This document shows positions 34,952-42,549 of a stretch of DNA of 64,000 nt, in pieces. The DNA lies in NCBI RefSeq assembly GCF_001429185.1, contig NZ_LMIW01000010.1, forward strand, positions 1 through 64,000, given 5' to 3'. Position numbers and translations under genes: made by a program. Within the stretch, counting starts at the first letter, position 1. Every line of letters begins with the position of its first letter. Source of the stretch: Terrabacter sp. Root85 (GTDB lineage Bacteria > Actinomycetota > Actinomycetes > Actinomycetales > Dermatophilaceae). The notes under the pieces are model-generated. The model worked only from the letters and a program-made list of their open reading frames with translations, was not told the origin of the DNA and did no database searches.

Positions 34952-35128
34952 GTGGGCAAGCTCAAGGCCAAGGACGTGGCGAAGCTCAAGCCGAAGTCCA
35001 CGTGCTGCAAGGACATCCCGCGGTGCACGAGGTGCCCCGTGGTGATCAAGCGACTGTGCGCGCAGGACTGCGCCTCGATGTGCGGCAAGGACTTCAAGAA
35101 GGCCCTCGCCAAGGCCCGCAAGCGCTGA
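34952..35128 (+). CDS. 58-aa Cys-rich leaderless protein under an iron box
   Basis: The GTG at 34952 lies 7 nt after TAGCAT and has no SD. The ATG at 34913 would put the iron box inside the gene. The protein is Lys-rich with CCKDIPRCTRCPVVIKRLC and later CASMC, eight Cys (counting the DC before CASMC) in 58 residues, in a family of small actinobacterial proteins that I recall only as hypothetical. It probably binds a metal or a cluster. Iron-starvation induction is inferred from the box. It lies between XPB and the two-component genes. Confidence 0.7.
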   Translation: MGKLKAKDVAKLKPKSTCCKDIPRCTRCPVVIKRLCAQDCASMCGKDFKKALAKARKR

Positions 35129-35159
35129 CCCGGCGCGCACCCACGAAAGGAATTCGCGA

Positions 35160-35181
35160 CTCCCAGCGAACTCCCAGCGAA
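35160..35181 (+). promoter_or_regulatory. Tandem 11-bp repeats upstream of the response regulator
   Basis: CTCCCAGCGAA occurs twice head to tail (35160-35170, 35171-35181), followed by CACCCTGACA. OmpR-type regulators bind direct repeats one helical turn apart, so this is a likely autoregulation site 20 bp before the GTG. Confidence 0.5.
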
Positions 35182-35199
35182 CACCCTGACACTGGGACC

Positions 35200-35922
35200 G
35201 TGGACACCCAGACAGCTGCGGCACCCGAGGCTCGCCTGCTCGTCGTCGAGGACGAGCCGAACATCCGCGAGCTCCTCGCGACCTCACTCCGCTTCGCCGG
35301 CTTCGAGGTCGAGACGGCCGGTGACGGCACGACCGCCCTCGCCATGGCCGCCGAGTCCGAGCCCGACCTCGTCGTGCTCGACGTCATGCTCCCCGACGTC
35401 GACGGCTTCGAGGTGACCCGTCGCCTGCGCGACCGCGGCCGACAGCAGCCGATCGTCTTCGTCACCGCTCGCGACGCGACGGGCGACAAGATCCAGGGCC
35501 TCACCGTGGGCGGGGACGACTACGTCACCAAGCCGTTCAGCCTCGAGGAGGTCATCGCCCGCATCCGGGCGGTCCTGCGCCGCACCCGCGGGCAGGCCGA
35601 CGACGGCGCCACGCTGCGCTTCCACGACCTCGAGCTCAACGAGGACAGCCACGAGGTGCGCCGCGGTGGCCGCATCATCGACCTGTCCCCCACCGAGTTC
35701 AAGCTGCTGCGCTACCTGCTGCTCAACCCCAACCGGGTGCTCTCCAAGCTGCAGATCCTCGACCACGTCTGGGACTACGACTTCCGCGGCGAGTCCGGCA
35801 TCGTCGAGTCCTACATCTCCTACCTCCGGCGCAAGATCGATGCCGACGGCCCCTCGCTCATCCACACCAAGCGCGGCGTGGGTTACGTTCTCCGGGTGCC
35901 CCCAGAGCTGACCGCCTCCTGA
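35200..35922 (+). CDS. OmpR-family response regulator
   Basis: The protein is 240 aa from the GTG at 35200. The receiver domain (residues 11-125) holds the acidic VVEDEP, the phospho-acceptor Asp61 in LVVLDVML, the switch Thr in FVTARD, and Lys in DDYVTKPFSLEE. The C-terminal winged helix (about 140-236) contains LSPTEFKLLRYLLLNPNRVLSK, HVWDYDF and YISYLRRKID, with the hairpin TKRGVGYVL. It is followed 4 bp later by the histidine kinase. In mycobacteria similar pairs (MprAB, TcrX, PrrA types) control stress and wall genes. The nearby HtrA gene is a likely target. Confidence 0.93.
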   Translation: MDTQTAAAPEARLLVVEDEPNIRELLATSLRFAGFEVETAGDGTTALAMAAESEPDLVVLDVMLPDVDGFEVTRRLRDRGRQQPIVFVTARDATGDKIQGLTVGGDDYVTKPFSLEEVIARIRAVLRRTRGQADDGATLRFHDLELNEDSHEVRRGGRIIDLSPTEFKLLRYLLLNPNRVLSKLQILDHVWDYDFRGESGIVESYISYLRRKIDADGPSLIHTKRGVGYVLRVPPELTAS

Positions 35923-35926
35923 CCGG

Positions 35927-37462
35927 ATGGCCGACCTGACCGCCCCGGCGGCCGACGCGACCGTCCCCGGCGCCGCGCTGCGCGGACGCTCCCTGACCCG
36001 GCGCCTGCGGGCCATGCCCCTGCGTTGGCGCCTGCTGGCCGTCACCCTCGGGCTCATCGCCGTGGCCCTTGCCGTCACCTCACTCGTGGTCAGCGCACTG
36101 CTGCGCGCCTACCTCGTCAACCAGACGGAGCAGGAGCTCGACGTCTACGCGGCAAGCCTGGCCTCGGTCGACCTCGCCGAGCTGCAGGTCACGGGCTCGC
36201 AGCTGCCGTCGAACTTCACCGCGAAGGTGCTCGACCTGGCGACCGGCAAGGTGACCAACCTGCGCGATGCCGCCCTGCTGGAGCCGACGACCCCGGCGCT
36301 GCCGATTCCCAGGATCACCGACGCGAACGTCCTCGAACCGTCGACCTTCCAGGTCGACTCCGCCACCGGTGACGGCCAGTGGCTCGCTCTCGCCAAGGTC
36401 AACGACGAGGGCACCGGGATCGTCGAGGTCGCGTTGCCCCTGCGGCCGCTCGAGGCCACCGTCGACCAGTTCCTGCTCTACGCCGGCGGGATCGGCGCCA
36501 TCGCCCTGCTCGCCATCGCCCTGCTCGGCTGGTACCTCATCGCGCGCACCTTCCGGCCGCTGACCCGCATCGAGGACACCGCGGCCAAGATCGCCGTGGG
36601 CGACCTGACGCAGCGCATCGACGTGCCGGACACCGACGACGAGGTCGCGTCACTCTCCCGGTCGCTCAACGCGATGCTCGCCCGGATCGAGCAGAGCTTC
36701 GCCGTGCGCGAGGCCAACGAGGAGAAGATGCGCCGCTTCATCGCCGACGCCTCCCACGAGCTGCGCACGCCGCTCGCAGCCGTCGGCGGCTACGCCGAGC
36801 TCTACCGACAGGGTGCCCTGCCCACGACCGACGCCGTGACCGGCGCCATGGGGCGCATCGAGTCCGAGGCGCACCGGATGAGCGGGCTCGTCGAGGACCT
36901 GCTGACCCTCGCGCGCCTCGATGGCGAGCGCCCGCTCGAGCTGCAGACCGTCGACCTCGCCGTCCTCGCGGCCGACGCGGCCCAGGACGCGCGCACCATC
37001 GCGCCGGGCAGGCACATCGTCGCGACCGGCATCAACGGACCGATCGAGCCGACGGAGCTGCGGGCCGACGAGCACCAGCTGCGGCAGGTGGTGACCAACC
37101 TCGTGACCAACGCGCGCGTGCACACGCCCGACGGCACCCCCATCGAGATCCTCGTCGGACGGGTCGACGCCCAGCACGTCGCGCTCCACGTGCGCGACCA
37201 CGGACACGGCATACCCGTCGACGCCCGCGCCGACGTCTTCGAGCGTTTCTACCGCGCCGACCGCAGCCGAAGCCGTGGCCAGGGCGGTGGCAACGGGCTC
37301 GGGCTGGCCATCGTCCACGCGATCATCGAGGCCCACGACGGCACGGTCCGGGTCGACGAGACTCCCGGCGGTGGAGCCACCGTCGTCGTCGAGCTCCCGA
37401 TCACCCGGGCCACGAGTGAGCCACGTCACCATCGGTCGTCCCAAGGCACAGCGGATTCCTAG
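35927..37462 (+). CDS. Membrane sensor histidine kinase
   Basis: The protein is 511 aa. TM1 is at about residues 37-62, an extracytoplasmic sensor domain at about 65-185, TM2 at about 187-207, and HAMP at about 208-260. HisKA follows with the phospho-His in ADASHELRTPLAAVGGYAE. The HATPase contains NLVTNARVHTPDGTP, RDHGHGIPVDARADVFERFYRAD and GNGLGLAIVHAII. It phosphorylates the regulator encoded 4 bp upstream. The ATA codon in GHGIP lies within a GTATGCCG octamer (37207-37214). Confidence 0.93.
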   Translation: MADLTAPAADATVPGAALRGRSLTRRLRAMPLRWRLLAVTLGLIAVALAVTSLVVSALLRAYLVNQTEQELDVYAASLASVDLAELQVTGSQLPSNFTAKVLDLATGKVTNLRDAALLEPTTPALPIPRITDANVLEPSTFQVDSATGDGQWLALAKVNDEGTGIVEVALPLRPLEATVDQFLLYAGGIGAIALLAIALLGWYLIARTFRPLTRIEDTAAKIAVGDLTQRIDVPDTDDEVASLSRSLNAMLARIEQSFAVREANEEKMRRFIADASHELRTPLAAVGGYAELYRQGALPTTDAVTGAMGRIESEAHRMSGLVEDLLTLARLDGERPLELQTVDLAVLAADAAQDARTIAPGRHIVATGINGPIEPTELRADEHQLRQVVTNLVTNARVHTPDGTPIEILVGRVDAQHVALHVRDHGHGIPVDARADVFERFYRADRSRSRGQGGGNGLGLAIVHAIIEAHDGTVRVDETPGGGATVVVELPITRATSEPRHHRSSQGTADS

Positions 37463-37530
37463 GAACACCACAACGTCATCCAAAGCTGGGCCGATGTCAT
37501 GGAGACAACAGACCAGAGCGAGGAGGAGCC

Positions 37531-38817
37531 ATGACCCTGGCACCTGAGGACCACACCCAGCAGATCCCGCAGGGCAGCTACTACAGCCAGTCCGCACCAC
37601 CCGCGCCGCCGGCCCCGCCGACGCCGCCCCTGGGTGAGGGCAGCCGTCCGGCGCCCAAGCGCGAGAGCCGCGTCGGCCAGACCATCGGCGTCGCGCTGCT
37701 CGCAGCCGTCCTCGCGAGCGGTGGCACGTATGCCGTCACGCAGCTCGGCGACCAGGGCACCGCCGCGGCGACGACGTCCACCACGTCGACGACGAACCAG
37801 AACCAGGGCTCCTCGCCGACGGTCGTGCAGGGCAACGCCACCGCTCCCGACTGGACCGCGGTCTCCGCCGCCGTGACGCCGAGCGTCGTCAGCATCAACG
37901 TCACGACCCAGCAGGGGTCGGGCGCCGGCTCCGGCGTCGTCTTCGACAAGAGCGGCCACATCCTGACCAACAACCACGTCGTCGGCGACGCGACCGGCAA
38001 CGGCGCCATCACCGTGACGCTGAACGACGGGCGCACCTACGGCGCGACCATCGTCGGCACGGACCCCTCGACCGACCTCGCCGTCATCACGCTGACCAAC
38101 GGACCGAGCGACCTGACCCCGATCACCCTCGGGGACTCCGAGGCCCTCAAGGTCGGCGACCCGGCGATGGCCGTCGGCAACCCGCTCGGCCTGTCGGGCA
38201 CCGTCACCACGGGCATCGTGTCGGCGCTCAACCGTCCGGTCAGCACCGGGACGGCGAGCGAGTCGCCCCTCGGTCAGCAGCAGACGTCCGGCGACGAGGT
38301 CGTGACGAACGCCATCCAGACGTCGGCCGCGATCAACCCGGGCAACTCCGGTGGCGCGCTCGTCAACGCCAAGGGCGAGCTCATCGGCATCAACAGCTCG
38401 ATCGCGTCGCTGGGCCAGAGCTCGAGCGGCAGCCAGAGCGGCAACATCGGCATCGGCTTCGCCATCCCCGTCAAGGAGGCCAAGTCGATCGCCGACCAGC
38501 TCATCAAGAGCGGCAAGGCCCAGCACGCGTTCCTCGGGGTCAGCACCCGCGACACGGTGGTCTCCGACGGCAGCGCCAAGCGTGCCGGCGCCCAGGTCGT
38601 AGCCGTCAACGGCGGGACGCCCGCCGCGAACGCCGGCATCAAGAACGGCGACGTCATCATCGCCGTCGACGGTCAGCGCATCGACTCCGCGACGGCCCTC
38701 GTCGCCCAGATCCGCGAGATGACGGCCGGCGACAAGACCACGCTCACGGTGATCCGGGGCGGCGCCCGCCAGGACGTCCCCGTGACGCTCGCGGTCAAGC
38801 CGGCCAGCTCGAACTGA
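37531..38817 (+). CDS. HtrA/PepD-like membrane serine protease with PDZ domain
   Basis: The protein is 428 aa, with AGGAGGAG before the ATG. A Pro-rich cytosolic N-terminus precedes one membrane helix (VGQTIGVALLAAVLASGGTYAVT) and a Ser/Thr linker. The trypsin-like domain has His in ILTNNHVVGD, Asp in STDLAVITL and Ser in INPGNSGGALVN. A C-terminal PDZ domain (about 330-420) has FLGVSTRD and AGIKNGDVIIAVDG. It degrades or refolds damaged exported proteins. It lies 68 bp after the histidine kinase, as pepD lies after mprAB in mycobacteria, so it may be controlled by, and signal to, that pair. Confidence 0.9.
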   Translation: MTLAPEDHTQQIPQGSYYSQSAPPAPPAPPTPPLGEGSRPAPKRESRVGQTIGVALLAAVLASGGTYAVTQLGDQGTAAATTSTTSTTNQNQGSSPTVVQGNATAPDWTAVSAAVTPSVVSINVTTQQGSGAGSGVVFDKSGHILTNNHVVGDATGNGAITVTLNDGRTYGATIVGTDPSTDLAVITLTNGPSDLTPITLGDSEALKVGDPAMAVGNPLGLSGTVTTGIVSALNRPVSTGTASESPLGQQQTSGDEVVTNAIQTSAAINPGNSGGALVNAKGELIGINSSIASLGQSSSGSQSGNIGIGFAIPVKEAKSIADQLIKSGKAQHAFLGVSTRDTVVSDGSAKRAGAQVVAVNGGTPAANAGIKNGDVIIAVDGQRIDSATALVAQIREMTAGDKTTLTVIRGGARQDVPVTLAVKPASSN

Positions 38818-39035
38818 CCCCTCCACTTCGCGCCGGGTCACGGACAGGGTGACGACACGCTGGACGTGACCCGGGCGAGGCCAACCTCCCCGGTCTCGTA
38901 TGCCGTCGGGCTCGCGCCCGTCCCCACCACCACGCTCCTGGTGGCTCGGACGGTCGCCGGCCCGGCGGCATACCCTGTCTCCGGGCCGGGACCGCGGATT
39001 GGGGGCGGAGCGAGCCGCCCGCGTACCCTTGCGCG

Positions 39036-40556
39036 GTGAGTGAGACCGAGAACGAGCTGGACCCCGCTGCCGTCGTGCACCTCGACCCCGAGGACGTCGC
39101 GACTGCGGTGCGTGTGCTGGCCCTGGCGCCCTCGCTCGAGATCGACGACCCGGACTTCGAGACCCTGAAGCGGGCCGCTTCGCTGATGTACAAGCGGCTC
39201 AAGAAGGACCGGCGCAACGCGAAGACGTGGGCCGAGCGCAAGGCCGACCGGCAGGTCATCGAGTCGACGGCCACCGGATCCCCCATGCGGATCGACGATG
39301 AGACCAAGGGAATCCCCTTGGTCTCCAACGCAACCGGCGCCTTCGCCGGTGAGCTCATCAACCCGCGCGGGTGCTACATCTGCAAGACCGACTACACGCT
39401 CGTCGACGCGTTCTACCACTGGCTCTGCCCGGACTGCGCGGCTCGCTCGCACGCGAAGCGTGACCAGCGCACCGACCTCACGGGCAAGCGCGCCCTGCTC
39501 ACCGGGGGCCGCGCGAAGATCGGGATGTACATCGCGCTGCGCCTGCTGCGCGACGGCGCCCACACGACGATCACGACGCGCTTCCCCAAGGACGCGATGC
39601 GCCGCTTCGCCGCCATGGAGGACTCGGCGGACTGGATCCACCGGCTCAAGATCGTCGGCATCGACCTGCGCGACCCCACCCAGGTCGTGGCCCTGACCGA
39701 CGAGGTCAGCGCGGCCGGCCCGCTCGACATCCTCATCAACAACGCCGCCCAGACGGTGCGCCGCTCCCCCGGCGCCTACAGCAACCTCGTCGAACTCGAG
39801 TCGGCTCCGCTGCCCGACGGCGTGGCCCTGCCCGAGATGGTGACCTTCGACCGGATCAGCGAGGCGCACCCCGCCTCGATCGCCGGGGCGCTCGGCACCC
39901 ACGCGATCGCCCACCACGACAGCGAGTCGGTCGAGCACGCGATCGCGGCCCAGACGGCCGCGTCGATGACAGCCCTGGCCCTGACCGCCGGGCACGCGAG
40001 CCTCGAGGCCCACCGGGCCGGCACCGCCGTCGACGCCGGCGGTCTGCTGCCCGACCTCCAGCGCACCAACTCGTGGACGCAGAAGGTCGAGGAGGTCGAC
40101 CCGCTCGAGCTGCTCGAGGTGCAGCTGTGCAACTCGACGGCGCCCTTCATCCTCGTCTCGCGTCTGCGGCCGGCGATGCGGGCCGCGGTCGCGGGCGGCG
40201 CACGGCGGGCTTACGTCGTCAACGTGTCCGCCATGGAGGGGCAGTTCTCCCGCCGCTACAAGGGGCCCGGCCACCCACACACGAACATGGCCAAGGCCGC
40301 CCTCAACATGATGACCCGCACGAGCGCGGGCGAGATGTTCGAGACCGATCGCATCCTCATGACGGCCGTCGACACCGGCTGGATCACCGACGAGCGCCCG
40401 CACGACGAGAAGCTGCGCATCGCCGCCGAGGGCTGGCACGCCCCGCTCGACCTCGTCGACGGCGCCGCCCGCGTCTACGACCCGATCGTGCGCGGCGAGG
40501 CCGGCGAGGACCTCTACGGCTGTTTCGTCAAGGACTACGAGCCCAGCCCCTGGTGA
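39036..40556 (+). CDS. Short-chain dehydrogenase-like protein with zinc-ribbon segment
   Basis: The protein is 506 aa, twice a normal SDR. Residues about 1-105 are helical, about 111-135 carry CYICKTDY and WLCPDCAA (CxxC...CxxC, a zinc ribbon), and about 148-500 form a Rossmann domain (ALLTGGRAKIGMYIALRLL, ILINNAAQT, NVSAMEGQF, HPHTNMAKAALNMMTRTS). The usual YxxxK is TNMAK, so the catalytic Tyr is replaced by Thr. The cofactor fold seems kept, but activity is uncertain. GTG follows TACCCT (39024-39029) by 6 nt. I recall relatives in plants and actinobacteria, without known function. Confidence 0.75.
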   Translation: MSETENELDPAAVVHLDPEDVATAVRVLALAPSLEIDDPDFETLKRAASLMYKRLKKDRRNAKTWAERKADRQVIESTATGSPMRIDDETKGIPLVSNATGAFAGELINPRGCYICKTDYTLVDAFYHWLCPDCAARSHAKRDQRTDLTGKRALLTGGRAKIGMYIALRLLRDGAHTTITTRFPKDAMRRFAAMEDSADWIHRLKIVGIDLRDPTQVVALTDEVSAAGPLDILINNAAQTVRRSPGAYSNLVELESAPLPDGVALPEMVTFDRISEAHPASIAGALGTHAIAHHDSESVEHAIAAQTAASMTALALTAGHASLEAHRAGTAVDAGGLLPDLQRTNSWTQKVEEVDPLELLEVQLCNSTAPFILVSRLRPAMRAAVAGGARRAYVVNVSAMEGQFSRRYKGPGHPHTNMAKAALNMMTRTSAGEMFETDRILMTAVDTGWITDERPHDEKLRIAAEGWHAPLDLVDGAARVYDPIVRGEAGEDLYGCFVKDYEPSPW

Positions 40557-40581
40557 CCTCGGGCACCCCTAACCCCGCTAT

Positions 40582-40622
40582 CGCGGTGGTTCGCCGGCGC
40601 CTGGTGCCGGGAGTCCACCGCG
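40582..40622. repeat. Imperfect palindrome with CCGGCGCC/GGTGCCGG core
   Basis: CGCGGTGG and CCACCGCG form the outer stem, CCGGC/GCCGG the inner stem, with a small internal loop. It lies 26 bp after the SDR gene and could terminate it. Its core resembles the hairpin at 41156-41200. Confidence 0.6.
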
Positions 40623-40727
40623 GAGTGACAGGGGAGGCCCCGTCACGGGCGGAGGCACAAACGCGACCCTCGGCCACCGCGGACACGGGTATGCCGTCGC
40701 GTGCCTCATCGGCGTAGCGTCCCGTCC

Positions 40728-41126
40728 ATGATCACTGCCGTGCACAACCTCGTGTACTCCGACGACGCAGCGGCGACGCGCGCCTTCTTCCGCGACGTCC
40801 TCCAGTGGCCCTGCGTGACCGACGACGGCTCGGACGGCGCCGACGACACGAACGCCTGGCTCATCTTCGGGACCGGCCCGAGCGAGCTCGGGGTGCATCC
40901 GACGCGCGGGCCTGAGGGGTCGACGTGGTCGGCGCCGCGGCACCATGCGATCTCGCTCATGTGCGACGACCTGCGCTCGACGATGGACGAGCTCACCGCG
41001 CGCGGAGCGGTGTTCACGACCGAGCCCACGGACCACGGCTACGGCCTCGTCGTCATGCTGGCGATCCCGGGAGCCGACGAGATCCAGCTCTACGAACCAC
41101 ACCACACGACGGCCTACGACCGCTGA
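40728..41126 (+). CDS. VOC (glyoxalase/bleomycin-resistance fold) protein
   Basis: The protein is 132 aa with paired beta-alpha-beta-beta-beta modules: ITAVHNLVYSDDAAATRAFFRDVLQW with a metal-ligand His, then HHAISLMCDDLRSTMDELTARG and VVMLAIPGADEIQLYEP with the closing Glu. The substrate is not predictable. The ATG lies 7 nt after TAGCGT (leaderless). Palindromes of similar core flank it on both sides. Confidence 0.82.
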   Translation: MITAVHNLVYSDDAAATRAFFRDVLQWPCVTDDGSDGADDTNAWLIFGTGPSELGVHPTRGPEGSTWSAPRHHAISLMCDDLRSTMDELTARGAVFTTEPTDHGYGLVVMLAIPGADEIQLYEPHHTTAYDR

Positions 41127-41155
41127 CCGGCCGGCCCCGGCGTCCGGGGCACCTG

Positions 41156-41200
41156 TTCGTGGAGATCCTTCGGCACCTGGTGCCGGAAGATCTCCACGAA
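41156..41200. terminator. Long hairpin between the VOC and GNAT genes
   Basis: Arms of 22 bases, starting TTCGTGGAGATCCTTCGG and ending GAAGATCTCCACGAA, are complementary except at two positions, with a one-base turn. It lies 29 bp past the VOC stop and 8 bp before the convergent GNAT stop. Its length is unusual for a terminator here. Confidence 0.75.
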
Positions 41201-41207
41201 CCAGCGG

Positions 41208-41723
41208 TCAGCGGAGAGGCTTGGCGTACCAGACCTCGGCGTAGTCGCCGTCGTTGAACGCCGGCACCTCGACGTAGCCCCGCCGGAGGTAGAGCGCGCG
41301 GGCCTCGACGAGGTCGAGGCGCGTGTCGAGCCGGACCGTCGTCGCACCGAGGTCACGCGCGGCCTCCTCCGCCGCGGCCAGCAGCGCCGCGGCCAGTCCG
41401 GACCCGCGCGCCTCGGGTCGCACGAACATCCGCTTCAGCTCCACGACGTCGGACCGGCCCGGGACGAGTCGGACACCGGCGCAGCCGACGAGCCGCGCCC
41501 CGGACCGGGCGACGACGAAGGCTCCCGTCGGTGGCGCGAGGTCGTCGCTCGGCATCTCCGCGAGGCTCCGCTCGATCTCCTCGGGCGTCGAGTCGCGGTC
41601 CTCGTGCAGCCGGAACCACCGGTCGCTGACGTCGACGAGGTAGTCGCGCAGCAAGATCGCCGACGCGGCCGACGTGACGTCGGCCCGCTCGACGACCCAC
41701 CCGCCCCGGGACACCCGGCTCAC
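41208..41723 (-). CDS. GNAT family N-acetyltransferase
   Basis: The protein is 171 aa. The acetyl-CoA-binding motif is visible as ELKRMFVRPEARGSGLAAALLAAAEEAARDLG (motif A, R-x-x-G-x-G/A), followed by LYLRRGYVEVPAF (motif B). The acceptor is unknown. Its start overlaps the nucleotidyltransferase stop (ATGA), so the pair is an operon downstream of pepN. Confidence 0.85.
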   Translation of the reverse strand: MSRVSRGGWVVERADVTSAASAILLRDYLVDVSDRWFRLHEDRDSTPEEIERSLAEMPSDDLAPPTGAFVVARSGARLVGCAGVRLVPGRSDVVELKRMFVRPEARGSGLAAALLAAAEEAARDLGATTVRLDTRLDLVEARALYLRRGYVEVPAFNDGDYAEVWYAKPLR

Positions 41724-42544
41724 CGATCGGCGGGCTCCGTGAGTGCGACGCCGTCGGCGATGACCTCCGTCATGAACGCGATGAGGTCACGGCGACGACG
41801 ACCGGGGTCAGTGGCATACGTCGACGGGTCGTCGGGACGCTCCCGCACCCGGAGGCCCTCCTCGACGATCTCGCGGTGGTGCGGGTATGCCTCGCGTGCC
41901 CACCGACCCGCCCCCGACTTCGACGTGGGCTGCCCGGTGACGAGCAGGTGGACGAGCCGCGGCGCCCCCAGGGCACCCCACTCGGCGGCCTGGGGCAAGG
42001 ACGCCTCCCGCGGGTGGTGCTCCATCGCCTCGAGCTGCGGGCGCCAGAAGGTGTCGAGGTTCTCGCGGGTGGAGTCGTGCAGCGCGGTGTCGTCACTCGC
42101 GATCGCGATGTCACGGATGTGCTTGCCGCGCAGCGTGATCCCGTGGTCACGCAGCTCGCGCCACGTGATCTCCTTGAGGTCGCAGTGGGTGCCGACGTCG
42201 AACCACTGGTGCAGGACGCCAGGTCCTTCGGGCACGTCGCCCGGAGCGCCGGCCAGGTCGCTCTCGAGAACGTAGAAGCCGTCGTAGTCGGGCTCGGGCC
42301 AGCGCTGGGCCAGCTCGCCGTGGACCTCCCGGAGCACCTCGACGTCCGCCTCGGTGGGGCGGCGAGTGGTGACCGCGACGAAGTCGATGTCGCTGCCGCC
42401 GTGGAACTCGCCGTCGAACCCGATCGAGCCGTGGAGGTGGAGACCGTCGAGCAGCCCCGGCAGGCGTTCGTCGAGGAGCGCGAGATGAGAGCCGCACACG
42501 TCGCGGACGACGTCCGGGAGCTCGTCGCGGGTCGGGACGCCCAC
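41720..42544 (-). CDS. AadA-like nucleotidyltransferase domain protein
   Basis: The protein is 274 aa from the GTG at 42544, 5 bp after the pepN stop. LHGSIGFDGEFHGGSDIDFVAV is the pol-beta-type G-S...D-x-D motif. The helical C-terminal half (DUF4111-like, APRLVHLLVTG, WAREAYPHHREIVEEGLRVR) is as in ANT(3'')/AadA enzymes. Relatives adenylate aminoglycosides, but many chromosomal versions have no proven resistance role, so resistance should not be assumed. Confidence 0.75.
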   Translation of the reverse strand: MGVPTRDELPDVVRDVCGSHLALLDERLPGLLDGLHLHGSIGFDGEFHGGSDIDFVAVTTRRPTEADVEVLREVHGELAQRWPEPDYDGFYVLESDLAGAPGDVPEGPGVLHQWFDVGTHCDLKEITWRELRDHGITLRGKHIRDIAIASDDTALHDSTRENLDTFWRPQLEAMEHHPREASLPQAAEWGALGAPRLVHLLVTGQPTSKSGAGRWAREAYPHHREIVEEGLRVRERPDDPSTYATDPGRRRRDLIAFMTEVIADGVALTEPADR

Positions 42545-42549
42545 CGCGG

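Noticed and set aside
41720-42544. Aminoglycoside resistance gene
   Set aside because: The fold matches AadA-like nucleotidyltransferases, but a chromosomal copy behind pepN gives no evidence of resistance, so only the domain is called.
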